Shown: positions 34,974-46,332, numbered from the stretch's first letter. The stretch: 64,000 nt of DNA from Rhodocyclaceae bacterium (GCA_008080565.1 VIKE01000022.1:1-64000); one strand, 5' to 3'. The notes: generated by a model from the sequence alone, not told the origin. Made by a program: numbers and translations.

Positions 34974-35986
34974 GCCTTGTCCTTCATGCCGAAGACCGGC
35001 GGCTGGGTGAGCAGGTCGATGACCGGGGCAGACAGGTTCATGAGCAGCACGGCGAAGGCGACGCCATCCGGATAACCGCCAAAAACGCGAATGATGTAGG
35101 CGAGCAGGCCACAGCCGGCACCGAAGATCAGCTTGCCACGCGGCGTCGTGCAGCCGGAAACCGGGTCGGTGGCGATGAAGAAGGCGCCGAGCATGGCCCC
35201 GCCGGAAAGCAGGTGAAAGAGCGGGCTGGCAAACTGGCTCGGGTTGTAGAGCCAGAGCGCGCCGGAAATCAGGCTCAGGGATCCGACGAAGGCGAGCGGC
35301 ACGTGCCAGGTGATCAGCTTGCGATGCCAGAGCCACAAGCCGCCGAGCAGGTAGCCGGCAGCCACCCATTCCCAGCCGCGGCCGGCGAAGTTGCCATAGA
35401 TGTCCTGGTTGGCGAGCAGCGTGCTGACATCGAAACTGCCTTCGCCGAGTTTGAGCGCCGTCTTCATTGCATCGAGCGGCGTCGCGCCGGACAGGGCATC
35501 GACGCGCGGCGCCCAGCCGAGAATGATGTTCATCTGGTCAATCAGGCCCAGTTGCAGGCCGACGCTCGGCCACTGCGACATCAGCGCCGGGAAGGCGACG
35601 ATGCAGACGGCGAAGGCGACCATGGCCGGGTTGAACGGGTTCTGGCCCAGCCCGCCGTAGAGGTGCTTGGCGACGACGACGGCAAAGACGGTGCCGGTGA
35701 CGACCAGCCACCACGGCGCCAGCGGCGGGAAGGTCAGGGCGATCAGCCAGGCGGTGACAATGGCCGAGCCGTCGGTCAGGAAGAGGGCCAGCGGTTTGCC
35801 GCGCACCTTGAGCATGACCGCTTCGGCGAACAGCGCGGCGAGCGTGGCGATGACCAGCTGAACCAGGATGGCCGGGCCGACCAGGCTGGCGTAGGCGGCA
35901 ATGCCCGGGATCAGCGCGACGCAGACCTGGATCATGACCTGGCTGACGCTGACGTCTTTGAGAAGGAAGGGGGCGGGGGCGAACAT
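34970..35986 (-). CDS. rnfD: Rnf/Rsx complex subunit D
   Basis: A 338-residue integral membrane subunit with about nine spans. The flavinylation site SGATPLDAMK is near residue 170, and GFGGYPDG-like FGGYPDGVAFAVLLMN near the C-terminus is typical. It overlaps rnfC by 1 bp and rnfG by 4 bp, so translation is coupled along the operon. Confidence 0.95.
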   Translation of the reverse strand: MFAPAPFLLKDVSVSQVMIQVCVALIPGIAAYASLVGPAILVQLVIATLAALFAEAVMLKVRGKPLALFLTDGSAIVTAWLIALTFPPLAPWWLVVTGTVFAVVVAKHLYGGLGQNPFNPAMVAFAVCIVAFPALMSQWPSVGLQLGLIDQMNIILGWAPRVDALSGATPLDAMKTALKLGEGSFDVSTLLANQDIYGNFAGRGWEWVAAGYLLGGLWLWHRKLITWHVPLAFVGSLSLISGALWLYNPSQFASPLFHLLSGGAMLGAFFIATDPVSGCTTPRGKLIFGAGCGLLAYIIRVFGGYPDGVAFAVLLMNLSAPVIDLLTQPPVFGMKDKA

Positions 35987-37743
35987 TATTCGGATTTCTC
36001 GCTGGCCGGAGTGACCGGCTCGGGTTCGATCAGGTGGGCGGCGATCCGGCGCGCCTCGATGTCGGCGGCAGCCTTCTGCTGCTCCGCCGTCAGGTTCTCG
36101 GTGTTCTTTGGCTGAACGGCCTCGCGCTGCGCCTTGGCACGGGCCATGGCAGCCTCGATGGTGGCGCGTTTTGCGTCTTTTTCCGGGTTGACCGTGGCAG
36201 CCGGTGCATCGGCGGGGGCGGCGACTGCCGGTGCAGCGGCCGTATCGGCGGCCGGCGCGGCTCCGCTTTCCGCTGCCGCTGCAGCCGCTTCAGCAGCCTT
36301 CTTGGCAGCTTGAGCAGCGGCCGCCTTGGCCAGTTTTTCAGCCTTGTCGGCCTTTTCTCGTTCTTCGCGCAACTGCTTGAACTCGAAACGGGCCTTGGCC
36401 TGGTCGGAGGCATTCTTTTCGCGTTCGCGCGCCCAGATTTCGCTCTTTGCAAAGCGGAAATACTGGACCAGCGGGATGCGTGACGGGCAGACGTAGGAGC
36501 AGCAACCGCATTCGATGCAGTCGAAAATGTTGTATTCCTGCGTCTTGCCGAAATTCTTGGCGCGCGCGAACCAGTACATTTCGAACGGTTGCAGTTCGTG
36601 TGGACAGGCCCGGGCGCAGGCACCACAGCGGATGCACGGCATCTCCGGGGCCTTGGGCGGGAACAGGCGGTCGTCGTGGGCGATCAGGCAGTTGGTCGTC
36701 TTGACCACCGGGACCTGCGGGTTGGGTACCAGGAAACCCATCATCGGGCCGCCCATCAGGATGCCGTCAGTGTCCGGATGCGGCTGGGCGAGGGCCAGCA
36801 GTTCGTCCATCGGCGTGCCGATCAGCACTTCGTAATTGCGCGGCGCGTGGACATTGCCGGTAATGGTCAGGATGCGCGAAATCAGGGGTTCGCCGTGGGC
36901 GACGGCGCGCCAGGCGCTGTAGGCGGTGCCGACGTTGAAGACCTGAACGCCCATGTCGGCGGTCGACCGCATCGAGCCCGGTACTTCCTTGCCGGTCAGC
37001 ACGCGGATCAACTGCTTGGCACCACCGGCCGGGTAAAGCGTCGGTACGGCAACGACGGAAAACGGCTCTTTTTGGGCGTCGACCGCAGCGCGCATGGCGG
37101 CGATGGCTTCCGGCTTGTTGTCCTCAATGCCGATCAGCACCTTTTTCGGTTGCAGCAGGTCACGGAAAACGGCGATGCCGCGCACGACTTGATCGGCGCG
37201 CTCACGCATCAGCAGGTCGTCGCAGGTGATGAAAGGTTCGCACTCGGCGCCGTTGATGATCAGCTCATCCATCGGCACGCCCTTGCTCGGCGTCAGCTTG
37301 CCGTGAGCCGGGAAGCCGGCGCCGCCGAGGCCGACGATGCCGCATTGCTGCAGGTGATGAAAGACATCGGCCGGCGCTACGGCCTTGTGATCGATCGGCG
37401 TGCGGGTGATCCACTCGTCCTTGCCATCAGGTTCAATGACGACGCACAGCGAGTCGAGACCGGAGGGGTGAGGACGAACATGCATCGCCACTTCGCGTAC
37501 GGTGCCCGAGGTCGGGGCGTGCACAGCGGCGGAAATCCAGCCGTCAGCCTCGCCGATCATCTGGCCCTTGAGGACATGATCGCCAGCGGCGACGATCGGC
37601 CGCGGCGTGCCACCAATGCTCTGGTGGAGCGGTACGACCAGGCGCGAAGGCATCGGCGCCTGGGCAATCGGCAGATGGTTCGATTGCAGCTTGTTGCTCG
37701 GCGGCTTGACGCCACCCTTGAACTTGAACAGATTCATCAGCAT
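35986..37743 (-). CDS. rnfC: Rnf/Rsx complex subunit C
   Basis: A 585-residue peripheral subunit. GGAGFPAHGKL near residue 137 and NGAECEPFITCDD near 160 mark the flavin/NADH-binding, Nqo1-like part. Two [4Fe-4S] motifs, CIRCGACARACP near 371 and CIECGCCSYVCPS near 410, follow. The Ala/Lys-rich C-terminal tail contains ATVNPEKDAKRAT, which matches a translated copy of the interspersed repeat. The tail is variable in this family, so the insertion is likely tolerated. The start overlaps the rnfB stop (TGATG). Confidence 0.95.
   Translation of the reverse strand: MLMNLFKFKGGVKPPSNKLQSNHLPIAQAPMPSRLVVPLHQSIGGTPRPIVAAGDHVLKGQMIGEADGWISAAVHAPTSGTVREVAMHVRPHPSGLDSLCVVIEPDGKDEWITRTPIDHKAVAPADVFHHLQQCGIVGLGGAGFPAHGKLTPSKGVPMDELIINGAECEPFITCDDLLMRERADQVVRGIAVFRDLLQPKKVLIGIEDNKPEAIAAMRAAVDAQKEPFSVVAVPTLYPAGGAKQLIRVLTGKEVPGSMRSTADMGVQVFNVGTAYSAWRAVAHGEPLISRILTITGNVHAPRNYEVLIGTPMDELLALAQPHPDTDGILMGGPMMGFLVPNPQVPVVKTTNCLIAHDDRLFPPKAPEMPCIRCGACARACPHELQPFEMYWFARAKNFGKTQEYNIFDCIECGCCSYVCPSRIPLVQYFRFAKSEIWAREREKNASDQAKARFEFKQLREEREKADKAEKLAKAAAAQAAKKAAEAAAAAAESGAAPAADTAAAPAVAAPADAPAATVNPEKDAKRATIEAAMARAKAQREAVQPKNTENLTAEQQKAAADIEARRIAAHLIEPEPVTPASEKSE
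36168..36200 (+). repeat. Interspersed repeat, copy 9 (diverged), inside rnfC
   Basis: CGTTTTGCGTCTTTTTC followed by CGGGTTGACCGTGGCAG; the 3' core is conserved and the 5' half diverged. It is read antisense and in frame in the low-complexity tail of RnfC. Confidence 0.65.
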
Positions 37744-38288
37744 CAGGCGGCCGCCTTGATCTCGATGACCGGATACTTCCACTTCCAGTTGTCGATGGTT
37801 TCGGGGATGACTTCCATGTGGATGCACTCGACCGGGCAGGGCGGCAGGCACAGCTCGCAGCCGGTACATTGCTGGGCGATGATGGTGTGCATCTGCTTGG
37901 CAGCGCCGACAATGGCATCGACCGGGCAGGCCTGGATGCACAGCGTGCAGCCGATGCAGGTGTTCTCGTCGATGATGGCGACCTGCTTCGGTTTTTCCTC
38001 GGCGTCAAGCGGCTTGACTTCGCGCCCGAGCAGGTCGGCCAGGCGCTGCACGCCCTCAGCCCCGCCCGGCGGGCACTTGTTGATTTCTTCGCCATTGACG
38101 ATGGCTTCGGCATAGGGCTTGCAACCGGGATAGCCGCACTGGCCGCACTGGGTCTGGGGCAGGATGGCTTCGATTTTTTCGACCAGCGGGTCGCCTTCGA
38201 CCTTGAACTTGATCGCGGCAAAACCGAGCAAGGCGCCCAACACGACGGCCCCGAGGGCCATGATGGCGATGGCGAGCAGGATGTCCAT
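37743..38288 (-). CDS. rnfB: Rnf/Rsx complex subunit B (ferredoxin-like)
   Basis: A 181-residue subunit with an N-terminal membrane anchor ([19 protein letters not shown]), a four-Cys 4Fe-4S domain (CGQCGYPGC near residue 48, then KCPPGG) and two ferredoxin clusters ([12 protein letters not shown] near 111 and [12 protein letters not shown] near 141). It passes electrons from ferredoxin into the complex. Overlaps both neighbours by 1 bp. Confidence 0.96.
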   Translation of the reverse strand: MDILLAIAIMALGAVVLGALLGFAAIKFKVEGDPLVEKIEAILPQTQCGQCGYPGCKPYAEAIVNGEEINKCPPGGAEGVQRLADLLGREVKPLDAEEKPKQVAIIDENTCIGCTLCIQACPVDAIVGAAKQMHTIIAQQCTGCELCLPPCPVECIHMEVIPETIDNWKWKYPVIEIKAAA

Positions 38289-38872
38289 TATTGGTACTTG
38301 TCCAGACCGGCAAAACCCATGAAGGCGAGTGCCATCAGGCCGGCGGTGACCATGGCGATGGCCGCGCCGCGGAAATGCGTCGGCACCTCGGCGCCCTCGA
38401 CCCGCTCGCGGATGCCGGCGAAGAGGATCAGGACGAGCGAGAAACCGACCGCGCTGCCGGCGCCGAAGAGCAGGGATTCAACGAAGTTGTAGCCGTTCGA
38501 AATATTGAGCAACGGCACGCCAAGCACGGCGCAGTTGGTGGTGATCAGCGGCAGGTAGATGCCCAGCGTTTGCTGCAGCGTCGGCGAGGTCTTGGCGATG
38601 ACCATCTCGGTCAGCTGGACGATGGCGGCGATGGTGACGATGAAGGACAGCGTGCGCAGGTATTCCAGCCCGAACGGCATCAGCAGGTAATGGTCGATGA
38701 TGTAGCTGGCGCCGGTTGCCATGGTCAGCACGAAGGTCGTCGCGGCGCCCATGCCGTAGGCGGTCTCCAGTTTCTTGGAAACGCCCATGAAGGGGCAAAG
38801 ACCGAGGATCTTCACCAGCACGACGTTGTTGACCAGCACCGCGCCGACGAGGATGAATAAATAGTGGCTCAT
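38288..38872 (-). CDS. rnfA: Rnf/Rsx complex subunit A
   Basis: A 194-residue integral membrane protein with about six spans. [19 protein letters not shown] near residue 24 and [15 protein letters not shown] near 108 are conserved in RnfA. It is the first gene of rnfABCDGE; pyrD lies 72 bp upstream on the same strand, so the operon promoter is either in that gap or before pyrD. Confidence 0.95.
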   Translation of the reverse strand: MSHYLFILVGAVLVNNVVLVKILGLCPFMGVSKKLETAYGMGAATTFVLTMATGASYIIDHYLLMPFGLEYLRTLSFIVTIAAIVQLTEMVIAKTSPTLQQTLGIYLPLITTNCAVLGVPLLNISNGYNFVESLLFGAGSAVGFSLVLILFAGIRERVEGAEVPTHFRGAAIAMVTAGLMALAFMGFAGLDKYQ

Positions 38873-38944
38873 AAATTGGGCAAGCTTGAGGCGCGTATTA
38901 TCGGGCTTAGTGACAGTGCAAACAACCGCACGCTGCTTGTGGCT

Positions 38945-39988
38945 TTAGCTGGTTTTCCGCATGACGTGGGCCAGGGTTTCCGCCACTTCGGCCACCAGAT
39001 CGGGGCCGCGGTAGATGAAACCGCTGTAGAACTGCACCAGGCTCGCGCCGGCGCGGACTTTTTCGGCTGCATCTTCGCCGCCCATGATGCCGCCGACGCC
39101 GATGATCGGCAGTTCGCCAGCCAGGGCAATCGACAGTTTTTTCTGCACTGCGGTCGATTTGGCGAAAACCGGCTTGCCCGACAGGCCGCCCGTTTCAGCG
39201 CCATTCGGCAGGCCTTCGACGCCGTCGCGTGACAGCGTGGTGTTGGTCGCGATGACGCCGTCGAAACGGTGACGACGTAGCGCATCGGCGATGGCGGTGA
39301 TCTGCTCGTCGTCGAGATCGGGGGCAATCTTGAGGGCCATCGGCACGTATTTGCCGTGCTGGTCGGCCAGTTGCAGTTGTCTGGCCTTCAATTGGGAAAG
39401 CAGGTCGTCGAGCGCCTCGTCCTTCTGCAATTCGCGCAAATTCTTGGTATTCGGCGACGAGATGTTGACCGTCACGTAGCTGGCGTCGTTGTACACCTTG
39501 TCGAGGCAGATCAGGTAGTCGTCGGCGGCCTTCTCGATTGGCGTCGTGGCGTTCTTGCCAATATTGATGCCGAGGATGCCGCCCTTTTTTGGGAATTCGG
39601 CAGCGCGGACGTTTTCCAGCAACTTGTCGACACCGGCGTTGTTGAAGCCCATCCGGTTGATGATGCCCTGCGCTTCCGGGATGCGGAACAGGCGCGGCTT
39701 CGGGTTGCCATCCTGCGGGCGCGGCGTGATCGTGCCGATTTCGATGAAGCCGAAGCCGAGTTTGGCCAGCGCATCGATGTGGTCGCCATTCTTGTCGAGG
39801 CCAGCAGCCAAACCGACCGGATTCGGGAACTTGAGGCCCATGACTTCGACCGGGCAGGCGGCGACCTTTTTGGCGACCAGGCAGGAGAAGCCGGCGGCGT
39901 TGAGGAAATCGATGCCATTCATGCCGATGCCGTGGGCGGTTTCGGCGTCGAGAGCGAAAAAGAACTTGCGGATAAGGGGATAGAGCAT
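38945..39988 (-). CDS. pyrD: Dihydroorotate dehydrogenase (quinone)
   Basis: A 347-residue class 2 enzyme that oxidises dihydroorotate to orotate with quinone at the inner membrane. An N-terminal amphipathic segment ([20 protein letters not shown]) is the class 2 membrane tether. [31 protein letters not shown] (with the catalytic Ser region) and [11 protein letters not shown] follow in family order. Full length; no anomalies. Confidence 0.96.
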   Translation of the reverse strand: MLYPLIRKFFFALDAETAHGIGMNGIDFLNAAGFSCLVAKKVAACPVEVMGLKFPNPVGLAAGLDKNGDHIDALAKLGFGFIEIGTITPRPQDGNPKPRLFRIPEAQGIINRMGFNNAGVDKLLENVRAAEFPKKGGILGINIGKNATTPIEKAADDYLICLDKVYNDASYVTVNISSPNTKNLRELQKDEALDDLLSQLKARQLQLADQHGKYVPMALKIAPDLDDEQITAIADALRRHRFDGVIATNTTLSRDGVEGLPNGAETGGLSGKPVFAKSTAVQKKLSIALAGELPIIGVGGIMGGEDAAEKVRAGASLVQFYSGFIYRGPDLVAEVAETLAHVMRKTS

Positions 39989-40231
39989 AGTGGGCGCGAT
40001 TTTACCGCAATGCCCGTACCCTTGCCCGGCGAATAAGCATCATTCGCGGTACGTTTTTCTTGATTTACGGGGTTGGCGAAGCCCGCCAGAGCTGGCGATA
40101 ATCAGCTTGCCCGGAACATTGGCAAGCGCTGGCGATTGACCCCGGACGGCTGGTTGCGAGCGGTGCCAAGCATTGCTGCCGGAAACAAACTGTAACGACT
40201 GATCTGTCAGGCTGAGGCTAAACTTCCGTCC

Positions 40232-41617
40232 ATGCGATTTTTACCCTGTTTTTTCCTGTTGACCGTGGCATTTCCCGCCTGGGCGGGTGGTCTGGACGAT
40301 CCGTTTGGCACGGATGCCATGGCGCCGCTCAAGGTGTCGCCTAGCCTGGCTGCCCGGGTTGGCGAAGCGCCCTGTGCCACGGCTTTGCCGGTCACGCCAC
40401 TGACGGCCCTCGATGCGGTCGATCTGGCCTTGTGCAACCATCCGCAGACGCGCGAGGTATGGGCTTCGGCGCGGGTGCAGGCGGCGCTGGTCGGCGTCGC
40501 CCGGGCCGGCTGGTTGCCGAATCTCGATGCCAGCGCCAGCGCGACGCGTTTTCAGTATGACGATGGTTCGTATAACCGGCGGGCCGCCGCGCTGACGCTG
40601 TCCTGGCTGCTGATCGATTTCGGTCAGCGTTCGGCCAATGTCGAGAATGCGCAGCAATTACTCAATGCGGCCGCGGCGACGCAGGATGCGACGGTCCAGT
40701 CGTTGTTCCTCGCCGCACTGCAGACCTACTACACGGCGCAGGCGACGCAGGCGGCGGTGATTTCGGCGAGCGAGGCCGAGCGTTCGGCGCGTGAGAGTTT
40801 TCAGGCCGCTGATGCGCGCTACAACGTCGGCGTCGCCACGCCGGCTGATCGCCTGCAGGCGCAGACGGCGCTGTCGCAGGCGACGCTCAATCGCATCCGG
40901 GCCGAGGGCGAGGCGCGCAACGGGCTGGGGGCGCTGGCCAATGCGCTCGGTTTCGAGGCGCAGCAAAAAATCGCGTTGGCTGAACTGCCGGCCTTGCCGG
41001 CCGATCTGGCTTTCCAGAAGGAAGTCGATGCCATGATTGCCGAGGCGCAGGCCCGGCGGCCTGATCTCAAGGCGGCCGAGGCGCAGCTCAAGGCGGCCGA
41101 GGCGAGCGTTGATCTGGCCCGCGCCCAGGGCCGGCCGACCGTCTCGCTGGCAGCCGGGCCAAGCTGGCAAAACACCGCCGGCGTCGTCACGCAGGGTGGC
41201 AGCATTGGCCTGACGCTCAACGTGCCGATCTTTGCCGGCTTCGACACGACTTACCGCGTGCGTTCGGCCGCGGCGCAGGCCGACGTGCGCGCCGCGCAGC
41301 GCGACCGGATCAAAAACCAGATCGCCCTCGATGTCTGGAAGTCCTACCAGAGCCTGACGACGGCGACGCAAAGCCTGAAGACCTCGGCTGATCTGGTGGC
41401 CAGCGCCGAGCAGTCGGAGCGCGTCGCGCTTGGCCGTTACAAGGCTGGCGTCGGTACCGTACTTGATTTGCTGTCGGCGCAGAGTGCCTTGGCCAGCGCC
41501 CGCCTGCAGCGCATTCAGGCGCAGCTCGACTGGAATGTTTATCGCGCCACGCTGGCTCAGTCCATGGGCGCGCTCGATTACACGCTGCTGCAACCGGCGG
41601 CGGAAGGAAGACCATGA
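40232..41617 (+). CDS. TolC family outer-membrane efflux protein
   Basis: A 461-residue outer-membrane factor with signal peptide MRFLPCFFLLTVAFPAWAG and two similar helical halves typical of TolC (DARYNVGVATPADRLQAQ in the first, LGRYKAGVGTVLDLLSAQ in the second). It forms the outer-membrane duct for the adaptor and ABC genes that follow. Its stop overlaps the adaptor start (ATGA). The signal-peptide codons resemble the interspersed repeat. Confidence 0.92.
   Translation: MRFLPCFFLLTVAFPAWAGGLDDPFGTDAMAPLKVSPSLAARVGEAPCATALPVTPLTALDAVDLALCNHPQTREVWASARVQAALVGVARAGWLPNLDASASATRFQYDDGSYNRRAAALTLSWLLIDFGQRSANVENAQQLLNAAAATQDATVQSLFLAALQTYYTAQATQAAVISASEAERSARESFQAADARYNVGVATPADRLQAQTALSQATLNRIRAEGEARNGLGALANALGFEAQQKIALAELPALPADLAFQKEVDAMIAEAQARRPDLKAAEAQLKAAEASVDLARAQGRPTVSLAAGPSWQNTAGVVTQGGSIGLTLNVPIFAGFDTTYRVRSAAAQADVRAAQRDRIKNQIALDVWKSYQSLTTATQSLKTSADLVASAEQSERVALGRYKAGVGTVLDLLSAQSALASARLQRIQAQLDWNVYRATLAQSMGALDYTLLQPAAEGRP
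40238..40270 (+). repeat. Interspersed repeat, copy 10 (diverged), in the tolC-like signal peptide
   Basis: CCTGTTTTTTCCTGTTGACCGTGGCA-type sequence shares the T-rich spacer and the TTGACCGTGGCA core; CGG is replaced by CTG. It encodes the hydrophobic CFFLLTVA of the signal peptide in the same frame as the CapA copy. Chance similarity cannot be excluded. Confidence 0.5.
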
Positions 41618-42819
41618 AACAAATCGGCAAGATATTGCTTGGCGTCACGGTGATTGCCGGCCTGATCGGCGGCGGCGTCTGGTACAGCAAGCAGCGCGCG
41701 GCACAGAACCCGGAAACCCGCTACAAGCTGGCGACGGTCGAGAAGGGCGGCGTGACGCAAACGGTGTCGGCCAATGGCACGCTCAACCCGGTGGTGCTGA
41801 TCAGCGTCGGGACGCAGGTGTCGGGCACGGTGAAGAAGCTCTACGTCGATTTCAACGACAAGGTGAAGAAGGGCCAGCCGCTGCTTGAACTTGACGATGC
41901 GCTGGTCTCGGCCACCGAGCGGCAGAGCGCGGCGAATGTGGTCAACGCCCAGGCGACGCTGGAACTGGCGCAGGCCAACGAGGCGCGCATGAAGTCGCTG
42001 ATTGCCCAGGAATACGTCTCGAAACAGGAATACGACCAGTCCATCCAGGCCCTCAAATCGGCCCGGGCGCAACTGGCGCTGGCCAAGGCGCAGAACGAGC
42101 GCGACCGGGCCAACCTCAATTTCACGGTGATCCGCTCGCCGGTCGACGGCGTCGTCATCGACCGCGTCGTCGATCTCGGTCAGACGGTAGCGGCCAGCTT
42201 CCAGACGCCGACGCTGATCAAGATCGCCCAGGATCTGTCGGAAATGCGCATCGACACGAGCTTTGCCGAGGCCGATATCGGCAACATCCGCGAGGGGCAG
42301 AAGGCGCGTTTCACGGTCGATGCCTTCCCGAGCCGCAGTTTCATGGGCGACGTCCAGCAGATTCGGCTGAACGTCGCCAACCCCGAGCAGGTGCTGTTGC
42401 CGGGCATGACGGCCTACGTCAATATCGGCGTGCAGAAACGTGAGGGCGCGCTGCTCGTGCCGAATGCCGCGCTGCGCTTCAAACCGGCCGATGGCGGTGA
42501 GAAAAAATCCGAAAATGGCCAAAAATCGCCGTCGACCGCAGGACCCTCGAGCGTCGGACCGGGCATGGGTGCCGGTTCCGATGGCAGCGCCGCCAAGGCT
42601 GGTGCCGGCAAGGGCAAGAAGCGCGATGGCCAGAGCGGGACGGTTTATGTGCTGACCGGCGAGGAACTCAAACCGGTCAGCGTCCAGCTCGGCATCACCG
42701 ACAACCGCAACACCGAAATCGTCGGCGGCGAGTTGAAGGAGGGCGACCGCATCGTTACCGGCGAGAACGGTAGCGGGCAGACCGGCAAGCCGTCCAGCGT
42801 CGGCATGCGGATGTTCTGA
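41614..42819 (+). CDS. MacA-type periplasmic adaptor protein
   Basis: A 401-residue membrane-fusion protein with an N-terminal anchor (ILLGVTVIAGLIGGGVWYS). The lipoyl/beta-barrel parts include GTQVSGTVKKLYVDFNDKVKKGQ near residue 67, a helical hairpin (residues about 100-165) and IRSPVDGVVIDRVVDLGQTV. Near residues 295-330 is a Gly/Ser/Lys-rich linker not usual for MacA; part of it (42511-42545) faintly resembles the interspersed repeat. Overlaps both neighbours in ATGA fashion. Confidence 0.92.
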   Translation: MKQIGKILLGVTVIAGLIGGGVWYSKQRAAQNPETRYKLATVEKGGVTQTVSANGTLNPVVLISVGTQVSGTVKKLYVDFNDKVKKGQPLLELDDALVSATERQSAANVVNAQATLELAQANEARMKSLIAQEYVSKQEYDQSIQALKSARAQLALAKAQNERDRANLNFTVIRSPVDGVVIDRVVDLGQTVAASFQTPTLIKIAQDLSEMRIDTSFAEADIGNIREGQKARFTVDAFPSRSFMGDVQQIRLNVANPEQVLLPGMTAYVNIGVQKREGALLVPNAALRFKPADGGEKKSENGQKSPSTAGPSSVGPGMGAGSDGSAAKAGAGKGKKRDGQSGTVYVLTGEELKPVSVQLGITDNRNTEIVGGELKEGDRIVTGENGSGQTGKPSSVGMRMF

Positions 42820-43520
42820 TGACTGAACCAGTTATCCGGGTTGTCGGCCTGGGCAAATCCTATGAAACGGCGGCGGGCTTGTTCCCAGCGCTGAAGGGCG
42901 TCAATCTTGATATCCAGCCCGGCGAATACATCGCCATCATGGGCCCGTCCGGCTCGGGCAAATCGACTTTCATGAACCTGCTCGGTTGCCTCGATACGCC
43001 GACCATGGGCGACTACTTTCTGACCGGCAAGAATGTCGCGCAAATGGACAAGGACGCCTTGGCCATCCTGCGCAACCGGACGCTGGGCTTCGTTTTTCAG
43101 GGCTTCAATCTGCTGCCGCGCATGAGCCTGCAGGACAACGTCGCGTTGCCGCTGGTCTATGCCGGCGCCGACAAGGAATCGCGGCGGGCCAGAGCGCGCG
43201 AAATGCTCGCCAAGGTTGGCCTCGGCCAGTACGCCGAATCCCTGCCCAACCGGATATCCGGCGGCCAGCAGCAACGCGTCGCCATCGCCCGGGCGCTGGT
43301 CAATGCGCCGCGCCTGATTCTCGCCGACGAGCCGACCGGCAATCTCGACAGCCACACCAGCGAGGAAATCATGCGCCTGTTCGGCGAACTTAACGCCGAG
43401 GGCATCACGATTGTGCTCGTCACCCATGAGCCGGACATCGCGGCCCACGCCAAGCGGCAGGTCAAGTTTCTCGACGGCGAGATCGTCAGCGATCACCTGA
43501 CGGAGCACGCACCGGCATGA
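42819..43520 (+). CDS. ABC transporter ATP-binding protein (MacB/LolD type)
   Basis: A 233-residue ATPase. Walker A GPSGSGKST near residue 42, Q-loop FQGFNLLPRMSLQDN, signature ISGGQQQRVAIARAL near 144, Walker B LILADEPTGNLD and the switch His in LVTHEPD are all present. In E. coli MacB the ATPase and permease are one chain; here the permease is a separate, broken gene 80 bp downstream. Confidence 0.94.
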   Translation: MTEPVIRVVGLGKSYETAAGLFPALKGVNLDIQPGEYIAIMGPSGSGKSTFMNLLGCLDTPTMGDYFLTGKNVAQMDKDALAILRNRTLGFVFQGFNLLPRMSLQDNVALPLVYAGADKESRRARAREMLAKVGLGQYAESLPNRISGGQQQRVAIARALVNAPRLILADEPTGNLDSHTSEEIMRLFGELNAEGITIVLVTHEPDIAAHAKRQVKFLDGEIVSDHLTEHAPA

Positions 43521-43528
43521 GGGCGAAC

Positions 43529-43567
43529 ATTTCAATTTTGACCAATTTTTCCAGTCGACCGTGGGAA
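43529..43567 (+). repeat. Interspersed ~37-bp repeat, copy 11
   Basis: ATTTCAATTTTGACCAATTTTT followed by CCAGTCGACCGTGGGAA; the core shows two substitutions. It starts 9 bp after the ATPase stop codon and separates it from the permease gene, the only non-overlapping junction in this operon. Confidence 0.85.
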
Positions 43568-43599
43568 TCACCAAAAAGCCGCAACCGTGAGGTTTCCCC

Positions 43600-44706
<1,107 letters not shown>

Positions 44707-44710
<4 letters not shown>

Positions 44711-45966
44711 GGGCAGGGCGTCGTCAGTTCCTGCTTGCGGCCGGGATGCTGCCCTTGGTCCGGCCGTTGCGCGCGGCTGGCGAGCGGGTGGTGATCGTCG
44801 GTGGCGGCTGGGGTGGGCTGGCGGCAGCCAGTCATCTTCGCCGCTTGGCCCCGGAAATTGACGTAGTGCTCGTCGACCGCCAGTCGGCCTTCACCTCGTT
44901 CGCCCTGAGTAACCGCTGGCTGGTCGATCATGGCAACAGCAGCATCGAAAAGCATGACTACGCCGCGCTGGCCGCCCGCTGGGGCTACCGCTTCGTGCCG
45001 GCCAGCGTCGACAGCATTGACCGTGCTCAGCGCACGGTAAACACGTCTGCCGGTCGCCTGCCCTACGATTGGCTGGTGCTGGCCCCCGGCATCCGCGAAA
45101 ACTACGCCGCCTGGCAGGTCAACGATCCGCAGGTCGTGGCCGAGCTGCGCCAGCACTATTCAGGTGCCATGCTCAATGCCGCCGACCTGCCGACGCTCAA
45201 GAAACGCCTCGCCGGGTTCAAGGGCGGCGACCTGCTGATGACCATCCCGCCGGCACCTTACCGTTGCCCGCCGGCGCCCTACGAGCGGGCGATGCTGATC
45301 GCCTGGTGGCTCAAGGCGCAGAAAATTCCGGGCAAGCTGGTCATCATCGATCCCAACCCGATGATGCCGGCCTTCAAGTCCATTTTGCTCGAACGTTTCA
45401 AGGCGCAGGTTACCTACCTCGACCATGCCAGAGTTCGTCAGATCGATCCGGCGCGCAAGACGGTGAGCACCGATATCGACGACATCCGCTTCGACGAAGC
45501 CATGCTCTCACCGCCGCAGGAAGCAGCCGGGCTGCTCTGGCAGGCCGGGCTGATTCGTCGCGATGCTGGTGGAAACCATACAGGCTGGGCCGACCAGGGC
45601 GGGCTCGATTTTCGCAGCGTGGCAGACCAGCGGATATTCATCATCGGCGATGCGGCTGGCCTCGTTTCGCCGGTATTTGGCCATTACCCGAAAACAGGCC
45701 ATGTCGCCAACCGCATGGGCGCCATCGTCGCCCGGCAGATTGCTGCCAGCGCGACGGGGAAGACGCATCCGGCGTTGTTGCCGGAAAGCGTTTGTCACGT
45801 CGTGAGCAGCGTCGAGCCGCTGGAATACACCCGCATCGAGGCCAGCTACCGGCAGCGCGGCGACGGCTTCCTGATGCAGCAGGTCAAACAGGTGCGCGAG
45901 CCGAATCCGGCCGGCGAAGACAGCGCCTGGGCCGAGGCCATGTACCGCGACTTTCTGCGTCCCTGA
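44707..45966 (+). CDS. FAD-dependent oxidoreductase, flavocytochrome c sulfide dehydrogenase-like
   Basis: A 419-residue protein with a Tat-like leader ([19 protein letters not shown]) and an FAD-binding [17 protein letters not shown] near residue 22. [16 protein letters not shown] and YDWLVLAPG follow, and the second dinucleotide site [24 protein letters not shown] is near residue 315. This order fits the FCSD/SoxF flavoprotein group, which oxidises sulfide in the periplasm. No cytochrome partner is adjacent, so the donor is uncertain. ATG 44707 overlaps the stop of the original permease frame (ATGA). Confidence 0.85.
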
Positions 45967-45972
45967 CAAGCA

Positions 45973-46003
45973 AAGAGCCAGAAGACAGCTCTGGCTCTTG
46001 TAG
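45973..46003 (+). terminator. Terminator after the flavoprotein gene
   Basis: Arms AAGAGCCAGA (45973-45982) and TCTGGCTCTT (45990-45999) form a perfect 10-bp stem 7 bp after the stop codon. The T tract is short (CTTGTAG). It could serve both convergent genes. Confidence 0.65.
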
Positions 46004-46044
46004 TTCGCTTCCGGCTTGGCAACGGTTTGCCAGCGCTTTGGCTA

Positions 46045-46332
46045 TCAGTGCAGAAGCCTGGCTTCAAAAATCGATTCGGTCTGGTCGGAAAAACTGTACT
46101 GGGCAAAGACGCGCTGCAGTTCAGCCGACAATTCGGCCGATTTCATGTCCGGGTTGGCCATGAAGCTGATGCCGATCCGGTCTCCCTGCTTGACCAGCGT
46201 GGTGAAGGCATAGTGCCATTCTCGGGCTTCTTCCAGGCGTTCAATCACTTCGCGCTCTTTGCTGATGGCGACGCCGGCGCCTTTGAGCGACTCGATGAAC
46301 AGGGTGGATTCGGTATTGGGGTTGTGGATCAT
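46045..46332 (-). CDS. Hypothetical protein, 95 residues
   Basis: A small soluble protein (MIHNPNTESTLFIESLKGAG at the start, FAQYSFSDQTESIFEARLLH at the end) with mixed helix/strand character and no signal peptide. I recognise no family. CGGAGAGATC-type ribosome-binding sequence precedes the ATG. It is monocistronic or paired with the next minus-strand gene 127 bp upstream. Confidence 0.65.
   Translation of the reverse strand: MIHNPNTESTLFIESLKGAGVAISKEREVIERLEEAREWHYAFTTLVKQGDRIGISFMANPDMKSAELSAELQRVFAQYSFSDQTESIFEARLLH

Noticed and set aside
42511..42545. Possible degenerate repeat in the MacA-like linker
   Set aside because: Only about 20 of 35 positions match the consensus; suggestive because it is in an unusual linker, but too weak to count.
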